DNA of 64,000 bases from Paracrocinitomix sp040880585. GTDB taxonomy: Bacteria > Bacteroidota > Bacteroidia > Flavobacteriales_D > Crocinitomicaceae. Under the pieces are notes generated by a model that saw nothing but the letters and a program-made list of their open reading frames with translations, ran no database searches and was not told the DNA's origin. This document shows, one piece after another, positions 42,557 through 51,360 of the stretch (the stretch's first letter is position 1; every line of letters starts with the position of its first letter). The translations under genes were made by a program, and so were the position numbers. The stretch lies in assembly GCA_040880585.1 (NCBI GenBank), contig JBBDID010000019.1, positions 1 through 64,000 of the forward strand, read 5' to 3'.

Positions 42557-44086
42557 TTAGAAGTCGTTGTACTGGTTCCAGATGCGGGATTTTAATCCTA
42601 TTGAAAAAGAGTGAAAATGTCTGGTCTCCAGAGATGTATTGACCATCCTCCAGTTGTAAGAAGCGGTGAGATACATATCTATTTCAGGCCAAAGGGCGTA
42701 CTCATAAATAAAAGATTCATTGCATACATTTTTTCGTAAGCCCTGCATGAGTAGCTGATCAAAATCCCCGGGCCTGTAAGTATAGGGCTTGAAGATGTCT
42801 TGTCCGTAACTGATACTGTCCGTATCGCTGCCATAAGCTGCAAATGTGATCTTATTGGTGAAACGGTGTTTTCCTGTTTTAAATGAAGTAATTTGGAGTA
42901 ATTCCATAAAGTTAGCACCAATCGGATGTGCTACCGGCGCATTTAAATGTCCGTAAGCGTGTTGAGAGTTTCTGTGCGAGTAAGTAAAAGGACGCGCTCC
43001 GTTGAATTCAATTTGAAAATACAAACTGTCATGAAAAAAGGCATCTGATTTATACCCCAATTGCCAACCATACTTATTGGCCCACCAACGCGATTGTTCT
43101 TTTATTTCCGATAATAAAAATTCATCTAAAATAAATTGAGAGTAAAAATGATGATGGTTTGTTAATTTATACGATAAGTTGGCACCAATAAGCACGTTGT
43201 CAGAAGATCCCAAGCCATATTCTACAGGTCGATAAAAAACGACGGGGTTGATGTAGTTAAAATCAAATCCACGATTGGTTAAGGTGTCTTTTCCTTGCCA
43301 AACTACGGTTTCAAAAATGGATAAATTAACATCCCGGCTAATGTTCCAGGATAAATAATGAATAGCAGAGAATTTTCGAATGTCCTTGGATCGATCAAAG
43401 GGATTTGTTGTGTTGTCTTTCCAAACATTGTACAAATTCACATATTTTATTCCTGCAAAAGTGGTTTCTATTTTCAAAAAAGGATTAGGAGCAGCATTAT
43501 CGGATAATAATAGGGAGCGATATCCCTCCCCAAAAAAGTTTTTACCATATCCCCCCATGAATGTAAAAAACTGATTTGGGCGATAAGCTGCAATCAATTC
43601 TGCCTGATAAAAAACACCTTTGGTAATAGAGCGCGCAGTTCCTATATCTTGATCATAAACTGACTGAATAGAGTCTCGGATATACCCCGATTGGGTGTAG
43701 TAGGGAAGTATTTTTGCAGTGATGAAGAACTTTTTACGGGAATGGTCGATCCCCAAACCGGCTCCGGCTGTATATAAAGGGAGAGCAGAGGGGCCTAACT
43801 GAATTCCTCCGCTAAGTTTAGAGATCGCATAAATTCGGCTTGCAGAGAATACAGATGCCTGTTCTGACGTATCTTTTTTAACCATCCACTGAAGTGGGGA
43901 TTTTTTATAATAATCTTCAACCGGCGCATTTAAAATCGGTTTGACCGAACTGTGCAGTGATTTTTTATCGGCAAAATAAAGCGTTGAATGGTCGATCTGA
44001 TTACGGTAATGCAGATGATCCAATTGCAATTGAGCTGTTGTTGCCAAGCTGAATAGAAGCGATATGATGATTAAAAAACTACGCAC
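42557..44086 (-). CDS. Wzi/RemB-like outer-membrane beta-barrel protein (copy 1)
   Basis: This is a 509-residue protein with a signal peptide ending TTAQ (about 19) and a C-terminus of aromatic beta strands (SFSIGLKSRIW, end F). Motifs GYRSLLLSDNAAPNPFLKIE, YSHRNSQHAYGH and APVAHPIGANFMELL recur in the copy at 45164-46753 (GYRSLFLSD, LPLAHPLGAGF). The pattern fits the capsule-assembly Wzi / gliding protein RemB family, which binds or exports surface polysaccharide at the outer membrane. The frame is open to 44161, but the GTG at 44086 gives a clean signal peptide and overlaps the upstream stop by 8 bp, so I use it. Confidence 0.7.
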   Translation of the reverse strand: MRSFLIIISLLFSLATTAQLQLDHLHYRNQIDHSTLYFADKKSLHSSVKPILNAPVEDYYKKSPLQWMVKKDTSEQASVFSASRIYAISKLSGGIQLGPSALPLYTAGAGLGIDHSRKKFFITAKILPYYTQSGYIRDSIQSVYDQDIGTARSITKGVFYQAELIAAYRPNQFFTFMGGYGKNFFGEGYRSLLLSDNAAPNPFLKIETTFAGIKYVNLYNVWKDNTTNPFDRSKDIRKFSAIHYLSWNISRDVNLSIFETVVWQGKDTLTNRGFDFNYINPVVFYRPVEYGLGSSDNVLIGANLSYKLTNHHHFYSQFILDEFLLSEIKEQSRWWANKYGWQLGYKSDAFFHDSLYFQIEFNGARPFTYSHRNSQHAYGHLNAPVAHPIGANFMELLQITSFKTGKHRFTNKITFAAYGSDTDSISYGQDIFKPYTYRPGDFDQLLMQGLRKNVCNESFIYEYALWPEIDMYLTASYNWRMVNTSLETRHFHSFSIGLKSRIWNQYNDF

Positions 44087-45161
44087 TTTTCTTCTTGTTT
44101 TTAGGATACAATGAAAAGACGAGGAGCACAAAAATCGCAACGAGCACAAAACTAATGGCAAAACTAATGTTGGGTTCTGGAAACTGAATCAAAAATGCCT
44201 GTACAATCATAATGATGGTAAAGAGGTAAATAATGAGTACTGTTTTTTTGTGGGATTTGTTTTTGTCTAACATTCTGTGATGCAAATGGTTTCTGTCAGC
44301 ACTAAGCGGGGATTTTCCTTTAGCGGTTCTGATGGTAAAAACCCGCAATGTGTCTAAAAGCGGATAGGCTAGAATGGTCATGGCCAGTACGGGAGTGGAT
44401 ACAAATTGAAATTGCTCGGGCAGAAAGTCGGTAGGGGATTCAATTAATTTAATGGCGAGAACACTTAAAATGGCGCCGATAATGAGAGAGCCAGAATCAC
44501 CCATAAATATACGCGCCGGATTAAAGTTGAAAATCAAGAATCCCAGTAGCGCTCCGGAAAGTGAAAAACCGACCAAAGCCCAGTGTTTATCACCCGATAA
44601 AGCAAACCAAAATCCAAACGCAAGCGCAGCGATTAGACCTACTCCGGGTGCTAACCCATCTACACCATCTACCAGATTAATGGCATTTACAATTACCACA
44701 TAAATGAAGATAGAGATGAGGTAACTGGCGTATTCGGGAAATTCAATATCCATTCCCAATAATCCATGAAAAGAAGTGAGGCGGATATCGCCCATGACCA
44801 CTAAAATAAAGCCCACCATTAAATGTGCGAAGAGTTTCTTCACCGGAGACATACCGATAATATCATCTTTGACACCAACAAAAAACAACAGAATCAAGCT
44901 GGCCATTAAATAGTTGAATTCATCCAGCTCACCAAGTGCCGTGAGGCTGTGATCGGGAAACCACAGAAAACAAGAGAAAATAAAAGCGGAGAAAATAATA
45001 ATTCCTCCAATGGTAGGTGTACTTCGTTTGTGAAGTTTTCTTTCTTCTGAAGGTTCATCTACCAAATGTTTGAGTTTGGCAACCTTGATCAAAGACGGGG
45101 TAGCTAAAAGCACCACACTAAAAGCGGTAATAAATACGAGTATTAAATGATAGTCATTCAT
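44079..45161 (-). CDS. WecA/MraY-type undecaprenyl-phosphate sugar-1-phosphate transferase
   Basis: This is a 360-residue inner-membrane enzyme with about ten helices that links a sugar-1-phosphate (often GlcNAc-1-P) to the lipid carrier, starting a glycan chain. It shows the early motif LVDEPSEERKLHKRSTPTIGG (about 34-54), the Mg-binding NAINLVDGVDGLAPG (about 160-174), ARIFMGDSGSLIIGA (about 215-229) and the nucleotide-site ADRNHLHHRMLD (about 282-293), all with intact Asp and His residues. It is the only initiating transferase in the window and lies between two Wzi/RemB-like genes with 8-bp overlap and 2-bp gap, so it may prime the polysaccharide made at 28-38 kb. Confidence 0.93.
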   Translation of the reverse strand: MNDYHLILVFITAFSVVLLATPSLIKVAKLKHLVDEPSEERKLHKRSTPTIGGIIIFSAFIFSCFLWFPDHSLTALGELDEFNYLMASLILLFFVGVKDDIIGMSPVKKLFAHLMVGFILVVMGDIRLTSFHGLLGMDIEFPEYASYLISIFIYVVIVNAINLVDGVDGLAPGVGLIAALAFGFWFALSGDKHWALVGFSLSGALLGFLIFNFNPARIFMGDSGSLIIGAILSVLAIKLIESPTDFLPEQFQFVSTPVLAMTILAYPLLDTLRVFTIRTAKGKSPLSADRNHLHHRMLDKNKSHKKTVLIIYLFTIIMIVQAFLIQFPEPNISFAISFVLVAIFVLLVFSLYPKNKKKSA

Positions 45162-45163
45162 GG

Positions 45164-46753
45164 TTAAAAATCTAATGTTTTATTGTGCAGCCGGGTTTTG
45201 ATTCCTGCATACAGATAATTTGTTAAATGTCTTTCTCCCGGAAGTTGTTCTTGCCGGTATGTCCAGCCTATAACGGCTTGTAAATTGTATCTTTTATTGA
45301 GACGATATCCCACTTCTAAATTGGTATGGAGTACGTTGCGTTCATGATAAGCAGGACTTAAGTTGGCAGTGAATTCATCATTCAATAAATCGGTGCCGTC
45401 GGTGATGGTGTCATTTACACTTTGCTGATACAGCACGGTTTTAGTCGAAACAAAAAACTCATTTTTGGTGTAGGTGAGTAAGAGAATTCCCTCTTTAAAA
45501 CCGGCTCCCAGCGGATGAGCTAAAGGAAGGTTGTAATGGGAGTAATTGTATCTTTTCTCTTCGGCAATGTAGGTGAAGTTGTCGGTGTAGTTGAGTTCTA
45601 CTTGTAAATCCAGTCCGGGAGTGAGTAGATCCAGGGATCGAAAACCAAGTTGTGCTCCTGAAAATTTTCCCCGATCCAGTAAAAGTTGCCCGTAAAGACG
45701 ATTGTACCCAAACGTCCAACTATAATTCATCCCAAAAACGGCATTGTATCCTTGCGTTTCATTTGCCATAATGATACCGTTAACGAATGGAACAGGGTTT
45801 GTGAACAGCCAATTGGGTGAAGTAGATCCCAGAGAATCGGATCTTTTCCATAGTGAACCTTCAAATAAACCAATTTGTAAATTGGGAGTAACCGCAATAT
45901 CCAAATAATGATAGGTTCCGATTTTACGTTCAAAAGTGGCTTCTACAGTATTGTAATGCGGCATTCGATATAGATTTTGATGGATGGCATAGATCACATT
46001 GTACTGTATGCGCCCGTTCCATAGGTTAGTTTCTACTTTAGCAAAGGGATAATTTACTGAAAAGTCAGATAAAAAGAGCGAGCGATATCCGTTGCCGATA
46101 AACTGATTACCATTGCCAAATTGAACGTTGATCCAGTCGGTGGGTACAACGGAAACGTAGCCTTCAGCAAAAGCAAAATCGTAGCCATCTACTTTGAAAG
46201 GTTTTGTTCTTGCATAAGATGGAATTACTGCATTATCCTGCTTGTAATTTGACCCTGAAGGTCTGAATTCTCCTTTGCTGTCAACGTATGAGCGGACATA
46301 GTCAGGTAAAAAAGCCTGATTTTCGTAAAAGACGGTGGAAAAGGCAATTTTATCTAGAAAAGCAGCCTGTACGCGTAAACCCCTGCTGTTCCAGTACAAT
46401 AAGCGGAGAGAGTCTGCTGACAGATCTGTGCCTCCCTCTAAATCAAGAATAGGGTCAACCGTGCAGCGGAATCCCTTTCCTTCAAAGACCAAAAAATTTT
46501 CTTTGAACAGTTTTTGGGTGATCCAGTAGTAATAATTCTTGTCCTTTTTGTACAAAGAATCCGGCTGGCTGCGCTTATCCAAAACAGGGCGAAGACTCAA
46601 ATGCGAATTAAAAAACGTTTTTTGTGCGGAATCTTTCAAGAAAACACGATCGATTTCTGAAGTATAAAACTGTTGATCGGGAATATACAATTGGGCATAA
46701 CTGTTACGTAAACATCCAACTACAATAATCGATATAATGATCCACCCGCGCAT
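45164..46753 (-). CDS. Wzi/RemB-like outer-membrane beta-barrel protein (copy 2)
   Basis: This is a 529-residue protein with a signal peptide ending SYAQ (about 21). The body is made of alternating aromatic strands; NGNQFIGNGYRSLFLSDFS (about 213-231) and HYNLPLAHPLGAGFKEGILL (about 410-429) match copy 1, and the end YAGIKTRLHNKTLDF mirrors its C-terminus. The two copies are clearly paralogous but divergent. Family and role as for copy 1: outer-membrane polysaccharide attachment or gliding. The gene starts 45 bp from the left edge of the MITE-like element, which separates it from fcl. Confidence 0.7.
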   Translation of the reverse strand: MRGWIIISIIVVGCLRNSYAQLYIPDQQFYTSEIDRVFLKDSAQKTFFNSHLSLRPVLDKRSQPDSLYKKDKNYYYWITQKLFKENFLVFEGKGFRCTVDPILDLEGGTDLSADSLRLLYWNSRGLRVQAAFLDKIAFSTVFYENQAFLPDYVRSYVDSKGEFRPSGSNYKQDNAVIPSYARTKPFKVDGYDFAFAEGYVSVVPTDWINVQFGNGNQFIGNGYRSLFLSDFSVNYPFAKVETNLWNGRIQYNVIYAIHQNLYRMPHYNTVEATFERKIGTYHYLDIAVTPNLQIGLFEGSLWKRSDSLGSTSPNWLFTNPVPFVNGIIMANETQGYNAVFGMNYSWTFGYNRLYGQLLLDRGKFSGAQLGFRSLDLLTPGLDLQVELNYTDNFTYIAEEKRYNYSHYNLPLAHPLGAGFKEGILLLTYTKNEFFVSTKTVLYQQSVNDTITDGTDLLNDEFTANLSPAYHERNVLHTNLEVGYRLNKRYNLQAVIGWTYRQEQLPGERHLTNYLYAGIKTRLHNKTLDF

Positions 46754-46801
46754 GCGTGTATCTTTAACGAGAAAAAAGGCTTAAAGGTTATAGGAGGTTA
46801 A

Positions 46802-47001
46802 CCCGCATTATTCATGAATTTCCTATTCCAAAGCCAAACTGCCTGCTACCTTTGGAAATGCTCAAAATTTTTAATACCCAAAAGTGGGTTACAATTCTGA
46901 GCATTTCGACATGGCTCAATGTAAAACATTAAAAATGTCTGTGCTTCCCAAATCTATTGACATTTTGACTTTTCATAACAAAAACCCATGAATAATGCGG
47001 G
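46802..47001. mobile_element. MITE-like element, 200 bp, 15-bp terminal inverted repeats, TTAA flanks
   Basis: CCCGCATTATTCATG (46802-46816) is the perfect reverse complement of 46987-47001, and both sides are flanked by TTAA (46798-46801 and 47002-47005), giving either a 19-bp inverted repeat or 15-bp TIRs with a TTAA target-site duplication. TTAA duplication is used by IS1380-type elements. The 170-bp interior has no open frame; it is full of smaller inverted repeats (46826-46833 with 46850-46857; 46856-46869 with 46893-46906, containing an ACCCA/TGGGT tip). It is non-autonomous and fills the spacer between fcl and copy 2 of the Wzi/RemB-like gene. Confidence 0.8.
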
Positions 47002-47018
47002 TTAAAGAAATTCAGGGA

Positions 47019-47960
47019 TTAATCTTCTGCCAATCGTCCTGTTGCCAGAGCATCTTCATAGGTCTGTTTAATTCCCTCATCTAAAGAAGTGGAATATTTC
47101 CAGCCTGAGCGATTAATTTTAGACACATCCATTAACTTCCGGGGTGTGCCATCCGGTTTAGTTGAGTCAAATTTTAATTCGCCTTTGAATCCCACAATTT
47201 CTTTCACTTTAAGCGCCAGGTCTTTGATAGAAATATCATTTCCGGATCCTATGTTGATGAATTCTTTTTCATCATAATGACTCATTAAATGAAGACAGGC
47301 CTCTGCCAAATCATCTACGTGTAAAAATTCACGCAGAGGACTTCCGGTTCCCCATATTTCAACAGCAGCCAATTCTTTTTCTTTTGCCAGATGAAATTTT
47401 TTGATCAGTGCAGGGAGTACATGAGAGGTGGCTAGATTATAATTGTCGTTAGGCCCATAGAGATTGGTAGGCATGGCTGAAATAAAGTTGCATCCATACT
47501 GCTCACGGTAAGTTTCACATAGTTTAATACCTGCAATTTTGGCGATTGCATAAGGTTCATTGGTGGGTTCCAAATCACCGCTTAATAAGTATTCTTCTTT
47601 TAAGGGCTGCTTTGCCAATTTTGGATAAATACAGGAAGATCCCAAAAAAAGTAATTTTTTCACTTTATTTTGATAAGCCGCATGAATCACATTTGCAGCA
47701 ATCATCAAATTGTCATAAAGAAATTCAGCCCTATAGGTATTATTGGCTAAGATGCCGCCCACTTTTGCTGCCGCCAGAAAAACATAATCCGGTTTTTCTT
47801 TGGCAAAAAAATCACTCACGGCTGCTTGTTGTGTTAAATCCAACTCTTTTGAGCTGCGCAACACCAAATGGGTATAGCCATTTTCTTTGAGTTGGCGAAC
47901 AATAGCCGACCCCACCATACCCCGGTGCCCGGCGACGTAAATTTTTGACGCTTTATTCAT
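47019..47960 (-). CDS. fcl: GDP-L-fucose synthase
   Basis: This is a 313-residue short-chain dehydrogenase that epimerises and reduces GDP-4-keto-6-deoxymannose to GDP-L-fucose. It shows the NADP-binding AGHRGMVGSAIVRQL (about 10-24), LGSSCIYPKLAKQPLKEEYL (about 105-124), the catalytic YAIAKIAG (Tyr and Lys about 137-141) and the substrate loop SPLREFLHVDDLAEA. It overlaps gmd by 8 bp, and the pair supplies fucose to surface glycans. The MITE-like element begins 14 bp after its stop. Confidence 0.96.
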   Translation of the reverse strand: MNKASKIYVAGHRGMVGSAIVRQLKENGYTHLVLRSSKELDLTQQAAVSDFFAKEKPDYVFLAAAKVGGILANNTYRAEFLYDNLMIAANVIHAAYQNKVKKLLFLGSSCIYPKLAKQPLKEEYLLSGDLEPTNEPYAIAKIAGIKLCETYREQYGCNFISAMPTNLYGPNDNYNLATSHVLPALIKKFHLAKEKELAAVEIWGTGSPLREFLHVDDLAEACLHLMSHYDEKEFINIGSGNDISIKDLALKVKEIVGFKGELKFDSTKPDGTPRKLMDVSKINRSGWKYSTSLDEGIKQTYEDALATGRLAED

Positions 47961-49044
47961 TGTAATCGAATGTTTGATGCCCTCCTTCTTTCAGGTACTT
48001 GTCTTTTTCAAATAGTTTTACGTCAGCAGCAACCATTTCTTTTACCAACTCTTCAAAATTGATTTTATGTTCCCAGCCCAGTTCTTTCTTTGCTTTGGAG
48101 GGATCACCTAGCAATAATTCTACTTCTGTGGGCCTGAAATAGCGTTCGTCAACTTCTACAATGACTTCATTGGTGGCAGCATTCATTCCAACTTCATGAA
48201 TTCCTTCACCGGACCATTTGATATCGATCTCTACTTCAGCAAATGCTCTTTCTACAAATTCTTTAACAGAATGGGTTTCTCCGGATGCCAAGACAAAATC
48301 ATCTGCTTTTTCTTGTTGCAACATCTTCCACATACCATATACATAATCCCTGGCATGCCCCCAATCTCTTTTGGCATCTAAATTACCCAGGTATATTTTT
48401 TTTTGTAGCCCCAATTTAATTCTTGCTACAGCCCTGGTAATTTTTCGGCTCACAAAAGTTTCACCCCTCAACGGACTTTCATGGTTGAAAAGAATCCCAT
48501 TGCAGGCGTACATTCCGTATGCTTCGCGGTAATTTTTAACAATCCAGAAAGCGTATAATTTTGCAACGGCGTATGGACTTCTTGGATAAAAAGGGGTTGT
48601 TTCAGATTGGGGCGTTTCCACTACTTTTCCGTAAAGTTCTGAGGTAGAAGCCTGATAAAATTTTACTTTTTCAGTCATCTTTAAGATGCGGATCGCTTCC
48701 AGAAGCCGCAAGGTGCCTAATGCATCTGTATTTGCAGTATATTCGGGAGTGTCAAAAGAAACCTTTACATGAGACATGGCGGCCAGGTTATAAATTTCAT
48801 CCGGCTCGGTTTCCTGCACTAATCTAATCATGTTGGTAGCGTCAGTGAGGTCGCCATAGTGAAGGAACAAATTGACATTTTCTTCATGCTTATCCTTGTA
48901 TAAATGATCGATTCTATCTGTATTAAACAGAGAAGATCTTCTTTTAACACCATGGACAATATATCCCTTATTCAGCAGTAATTCTGCTAAATAAGCACCA
49001 TCCTGACCTGTAACACCGGTAATTAATGCAACTTTTTTGCTCAT
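47953..49044 (-). CDS. gmd: GDP-mannose 4,6-dehydratase
   Basis: This is a 363-residue dehydratase making GDP-4-keto-6-deoxymannose, the precursor used by Fcl. It shows TGVTGQDGAYLAELLL (about 9-24), VKRRSSLFNTDRIDHLY (about 34-50), the catalytic SPYAVAKLYAFW (about 155-166), FNHESPLRGETFVSRKITRA and the C-terminal FRPTEVELLLGDPSKAKKEL. Length is standard. The gene precedes fcl in the same operon and follows cysQ by 9 bp. Confidence 0.97.
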   Translation of the reverse strand: MSKKVALITGVTGQDGAYLAELLLNKGYIVHGVKRRSSLFNTDRIDHLYKDKHEENVNLFLHYGDLTDATNMIRLVQETEPDEIYNLAAMSHVKVSFDTPEYTANTDALGTLRLLEAIRILKMTEKVKFYQASTSELYGKVVETPQSETTPFYPRSPYAVAKLYAFWIVKNYREAYGMYACNGILFNHESPLRGETFVSRKITRAVARIKLGLQKKIYLGNLDAKRDWGHARDYVYGMWKMLQQEKADDFVLASGETHSVKEFVERAFAEVEIDIKWSGEGIHEVGMNAATNEVIVEVDERYFRPTEVELLLGDPSKAKKELGWEHKINFEELVKEMVAADVKLFEKDKYLKEGGHQTFDYNE

Positions 49045-49053
49045 GAATTCAGT

Positions 49054-49845
49054 TTAGAAAAGCGTTAAATTTTTTGGCTTTGCAATAAATTTAGGATTGT
49101 AAAGACTTTCTTTATTATAGCTAAGCGGAGCAAAGGTAGTAAAATCAATTATTTCTCCCCCCAATGATTCATAAATGGCGTGTCCGGCAGCAATATCCCA
49201 CTCCATAGTAGGCCATAACCGAAGATAAACCTGTGCGTCATCTAATACAAGGTCGAAAAACTTCAGCGCACTGCCTTTTAAGGTTCTGTTGATTTTTCCG
49301 TGTCGCAGTTCCATTTTATCGACAATTTCATCAATATTTGGTGTGTGATGAGTTCGGGAGTAGATGACCCTATTTACAGTTTGTTGTTGTACCTTTTCAA
49401 GTTGATGTGCGGTAGAAAAAATATCCTGTTCTCCATAATCAATAATAGCAGTAGGAATACCAACTCCTCCGAATAATAGTTGTTTTTTAACGGGTGAGGC
49501 AATTAAACCAAAGGTCGGGTGTTGGTCTTCTATCAAGGCAATGCAGATACAGAATTCTCCATTTTTTTTGATAAACTCTTTAGTTCCATCCAAAGGATCA
49601 ACCAACCAGATGGGGGCATTTTTTCTCAATTCATAATTGGGTTTGTCTCCTTCTTCAGAAACTACTTTAATTCCGGTAGTCAGTAAATGATCCTCCAAAA
49701 TTTTATTGGATTGTTTATCTGCCCGGGTGACCGGAGAGTCGTCTTCTTTTAGCATCACTTCAAAATCTCCGCGATACACTTCCATGATAGCTTCTGAAGC
49801 TCTATATACTGAAGAGAATATGTCAGGCAACCATTCTTTGATCAT
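49054..49845 (-). CDS. cysQ: 3'(2'),5'-bisphosphate nucleotidase CysQ
   Basis: This is a 263-residue inositol-monophosphatase-fold enzyme that removes the 3'-phosphate from PAP/PAPS, linked to sulfate assimilation. It shows DSPVTRADKQSNKILEDHL (about 36-54), VSEEGDKPNYE (about 59-69), the metal site WLVDPLDGTKEFIKKNGEFC (about 79-98, Asp82, Asp85) and the C-terminal MEWDIAAGHAIYESLGG (about 215-231). It overlaps deoC by 4 bp (ATGA) and lies upstream of gmd. Confidence 0.95.
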   Translation of the reverse strand: MIKEWLPDIFSSVYRASEAIMEVYRGDFEVMLKEDDSPVTRADKQSNKILEDHLLTTGIKVVSEEGDKPNYELRKNAPIWLVDPLDGTKEFIKKNGEFCICIALIEDQHPTFGLIASPVKKQLLFGGVGIPTAIIDYGEQDIFSTAHQLEKVQQQTVNRVIYSRTHHTPNIDEIVDKMELRHGKINRTLKGSALKFFDLVLDDAQVYLRLWPTMEWDIAAGHAIYESLGGEIIDFTTFAPLSYNKESLYNPKFIAKPKNLTLF

Positions 49846-50579
49846 GTGTGCTGTAGTTTTTTTACCAGATGATCATATAAAGAACTGGCGCCAATTCTAA
49901 AAAGTTCGGCATTTAACCAGGCTTTACCTAAACATTGCTCAACAATTTGAAAGTAGAGGCAGGCATCTTCATAGTTGCGAATTCCTCCTGAAGCCTTAAA
50001 CCCCACTTTTTTTCCGGTTTTTTTAAAGTGTTTTGAAATTTCCCGACACATGATTTTCGCTGCTTCCGGGCTGGCACCGCTTGCTGATTTACCGGTTGAA
50101 GTTTTAATAAAATCTGCTCCGGCATGTATTGAGATTTCGGCTGCTGTTTGAAGTTGTTCAGCGGTTAACTCTCCGCTTTCTAAAATAACTTTGAGTGTTT
50201 TATCGTGTAAAATTTTTCTGGCAATTTTAATTTCTTCGGCGCAAGCATCTACTTTTCCAGCGATCAATAACCCCCGATTGATGACAATATCTACTTCATC
50301 TACCGGCAACTTCTGTATGGCCTTAAACTCATCCGTCTTTGCTTCTAAAAGTGTTTGACCCGTAGGGAAACATCCTCCAACCACTGCCACCTTCATTTGT
50401 GCGTGTTTTTTGGCAAGTGCACCAAAATTAGGGAATACACAAACGGCAGCCGGATGAACACCCGCTACTCCCAGATTAGCTTTATCCAGAAGATTTTTGA
50501 CAGTTTCATTTGTGTCAGTAGCCTCTAAGGTAGTTAGGTCAATGAGTGATATGAGTTGTAGAATCTTTGTTTTAGACAT
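49842..50579 (-). CDS. deoC: Deoxyribose-phosphate aldolase
   Basis: This is a 245-residue class I aldolase that cleaves 2-deoxyribose-5-phosphate to glyceraldehyde-3-phosphate and acetaldehyde. It shows VAVVGGCFPTGQTLLEAK (about 64-81), EVDIVINRGLL (about 95-105), LKVILESGEL (about 132-141) and the Schiff-base lysine in DFIKTSTGKSASGAS (about 156-170), with GFKASGGIRNYEDA (about 193-206). It is the first gene of the deoC-cysQ-gmd-fcl run. Its ATG lies directly behind the T-tract of a terminator hairpin, so its ribosome-binding region is part of that structure. Confidence 0.94.
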   Translation of the reverse strand: MSKTKILQLISLIDLTTLEATDTNETVKNLLDKANLGVAGVHPAAVCVFPNFGALAKKHAQMKVAVVGGCFPTGQTLLEAKTDEFKAIQKLPVDEVDIVINRGLLIAGKVDACAEEIKIARKILHDKTLKVILESGELTAEQLQTAAEISIHAGADFIKTSTGKSASGASPEAAKIMCREISKHFKKTGKKVGFKASGGIRNYEDACLYFQIVEQCLGKAWLNAELFRIGASSLYDHLVKKLQHT

Positions 50580-50604
50580 AAAAAAATCCCACTGCTGCGG
50601 GATT
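50580..50604 (-). terminator. Terminator or attenuator hairpin abutting the deoC start codon
   Basis: On the minus strand, AATCCCGC pairs with GTGGGATT (one G-T wobble) around AGCA, followed by seven T that run directly into the deoC ATG at 50579. It ends the tonB transcript, whose stop is 29 bp upstream, and may also control deoC translation. Confidence 0.8.
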
Positions 50605-50632
50605 AAATATAAGGCTTATTATCGATAATTTA

Positions 50633-51298
50633 TTAACCTAATCTGAAGTGAATGGGAAGTGTATAACGTACCCTTACCTTTTTCCCGGCTTGTTCACCCG
50701 GTTTCCATTTAGGCATAGCTTTTACTACTCGCTTTGCTTCACTATCTAATGGATCAGATACACCTCTCATGATTCGTACTTGTTCAATCGATCCATCTTT
50801 ATTGACAACAAATTGAACATATACAATTCCTTGTTCTCCCATTTCAATGGATAGTGGCGGATACTCAATATGATCTCTGATCCACTCCATCATGGCAGCT
50901 TCACCACCCGGAAATTCAGGTTCAACTTCTGCAAAATCCACAATGGGCTCAACTTTCACTTCTTCTTCTTCAATGGGTGGTGGAGCTACTATGTCTTCAT
51001 CCAGCCCAAGATCAAACTCTTCGATCTCTTCGTCATCTTCTGCTTTTTCAATTTCTTCAATTATGGGAGGAGGCGTATCTTCAACTTCTGGCGGAGGCTC
51101 AGGCTCTTCCATGGGGATATCAAAAATCAGCTCAGAATCCATGCTGTTGTCTTCATCTACGATAAATTTATCCTCAGGATCAGCAATTTTATAGGTAAAA
51201 GCCATTAAAACTACCGCAGCAACAAGGATGAGTCCAAGGGATCTGAACACCCAGACTTTTCGCTCTAAATCTGCCTCTTTTGACTTTTTTCTTTCCAT
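50633..51298 (-). CDS. TonB family energy transducer
   Basis: This is a 221-residue protein linking inner-membrane proton motive force to outer-membrane receptors. It has one N-terminal membrane helix (about 18-40), an acidic/proline linker (PMEEPEPPPEVEDTPPP, about 60-76, then a Glu/Asp-rich stretch to about 118) and a C-terminal TonB domain (about 125-221: EFPGGEAAMMEWIRDHIEYP, then GIVYVQFVVNKDGSIEQVRI and PMKWKP-like PKWKPGEQAGKKVRVRYTLP). The acidic rather than Lys-rich linker is usual in Bacteroidota. No ExbB/ExbD genes lie here. Confidence 0.93.
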   Translation of the reverse strand: MERKKSKEADLERKVWVFRSLGLILVAAVVLMAFTYKIADPEDKFIVDEDNSMDSELIFDIPMEEPEPPPEVEDTPPPIIEEIEKAEDDEEIEEFDLGLDEDIVAPPPIEEEEVKVEPIVDFAEVEPEFPGGEAAMMEWIRDHIEYPPLSIEMGEQGIVYVQFVVNKDGSIEQVRIMRGVSDPLDSEAKRVVKAMPKWKPGEQAGKKVRVRYTLPIHFRLG

Positions 51299-51360
51299 AA
51301 TTCAATTTGTTGTGAACGCTAAAATACAAAAAATAACTTCATTTTGTCGTCCGATTTATA

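Noticed and set aside
44087..44161. Upstream extension of Wzi/RemB-like copy 1 inside the WecA gene
   Set aside because: The extension would put Cys- and Arg-rich residues before the signal peptide; GTG at 44086 gives a clean signal sequence.
50870..51208. Frames antisense to the TonB-type gene
   Set aside because: They arise from the Glu/Pro-rich linker codons read backwards.
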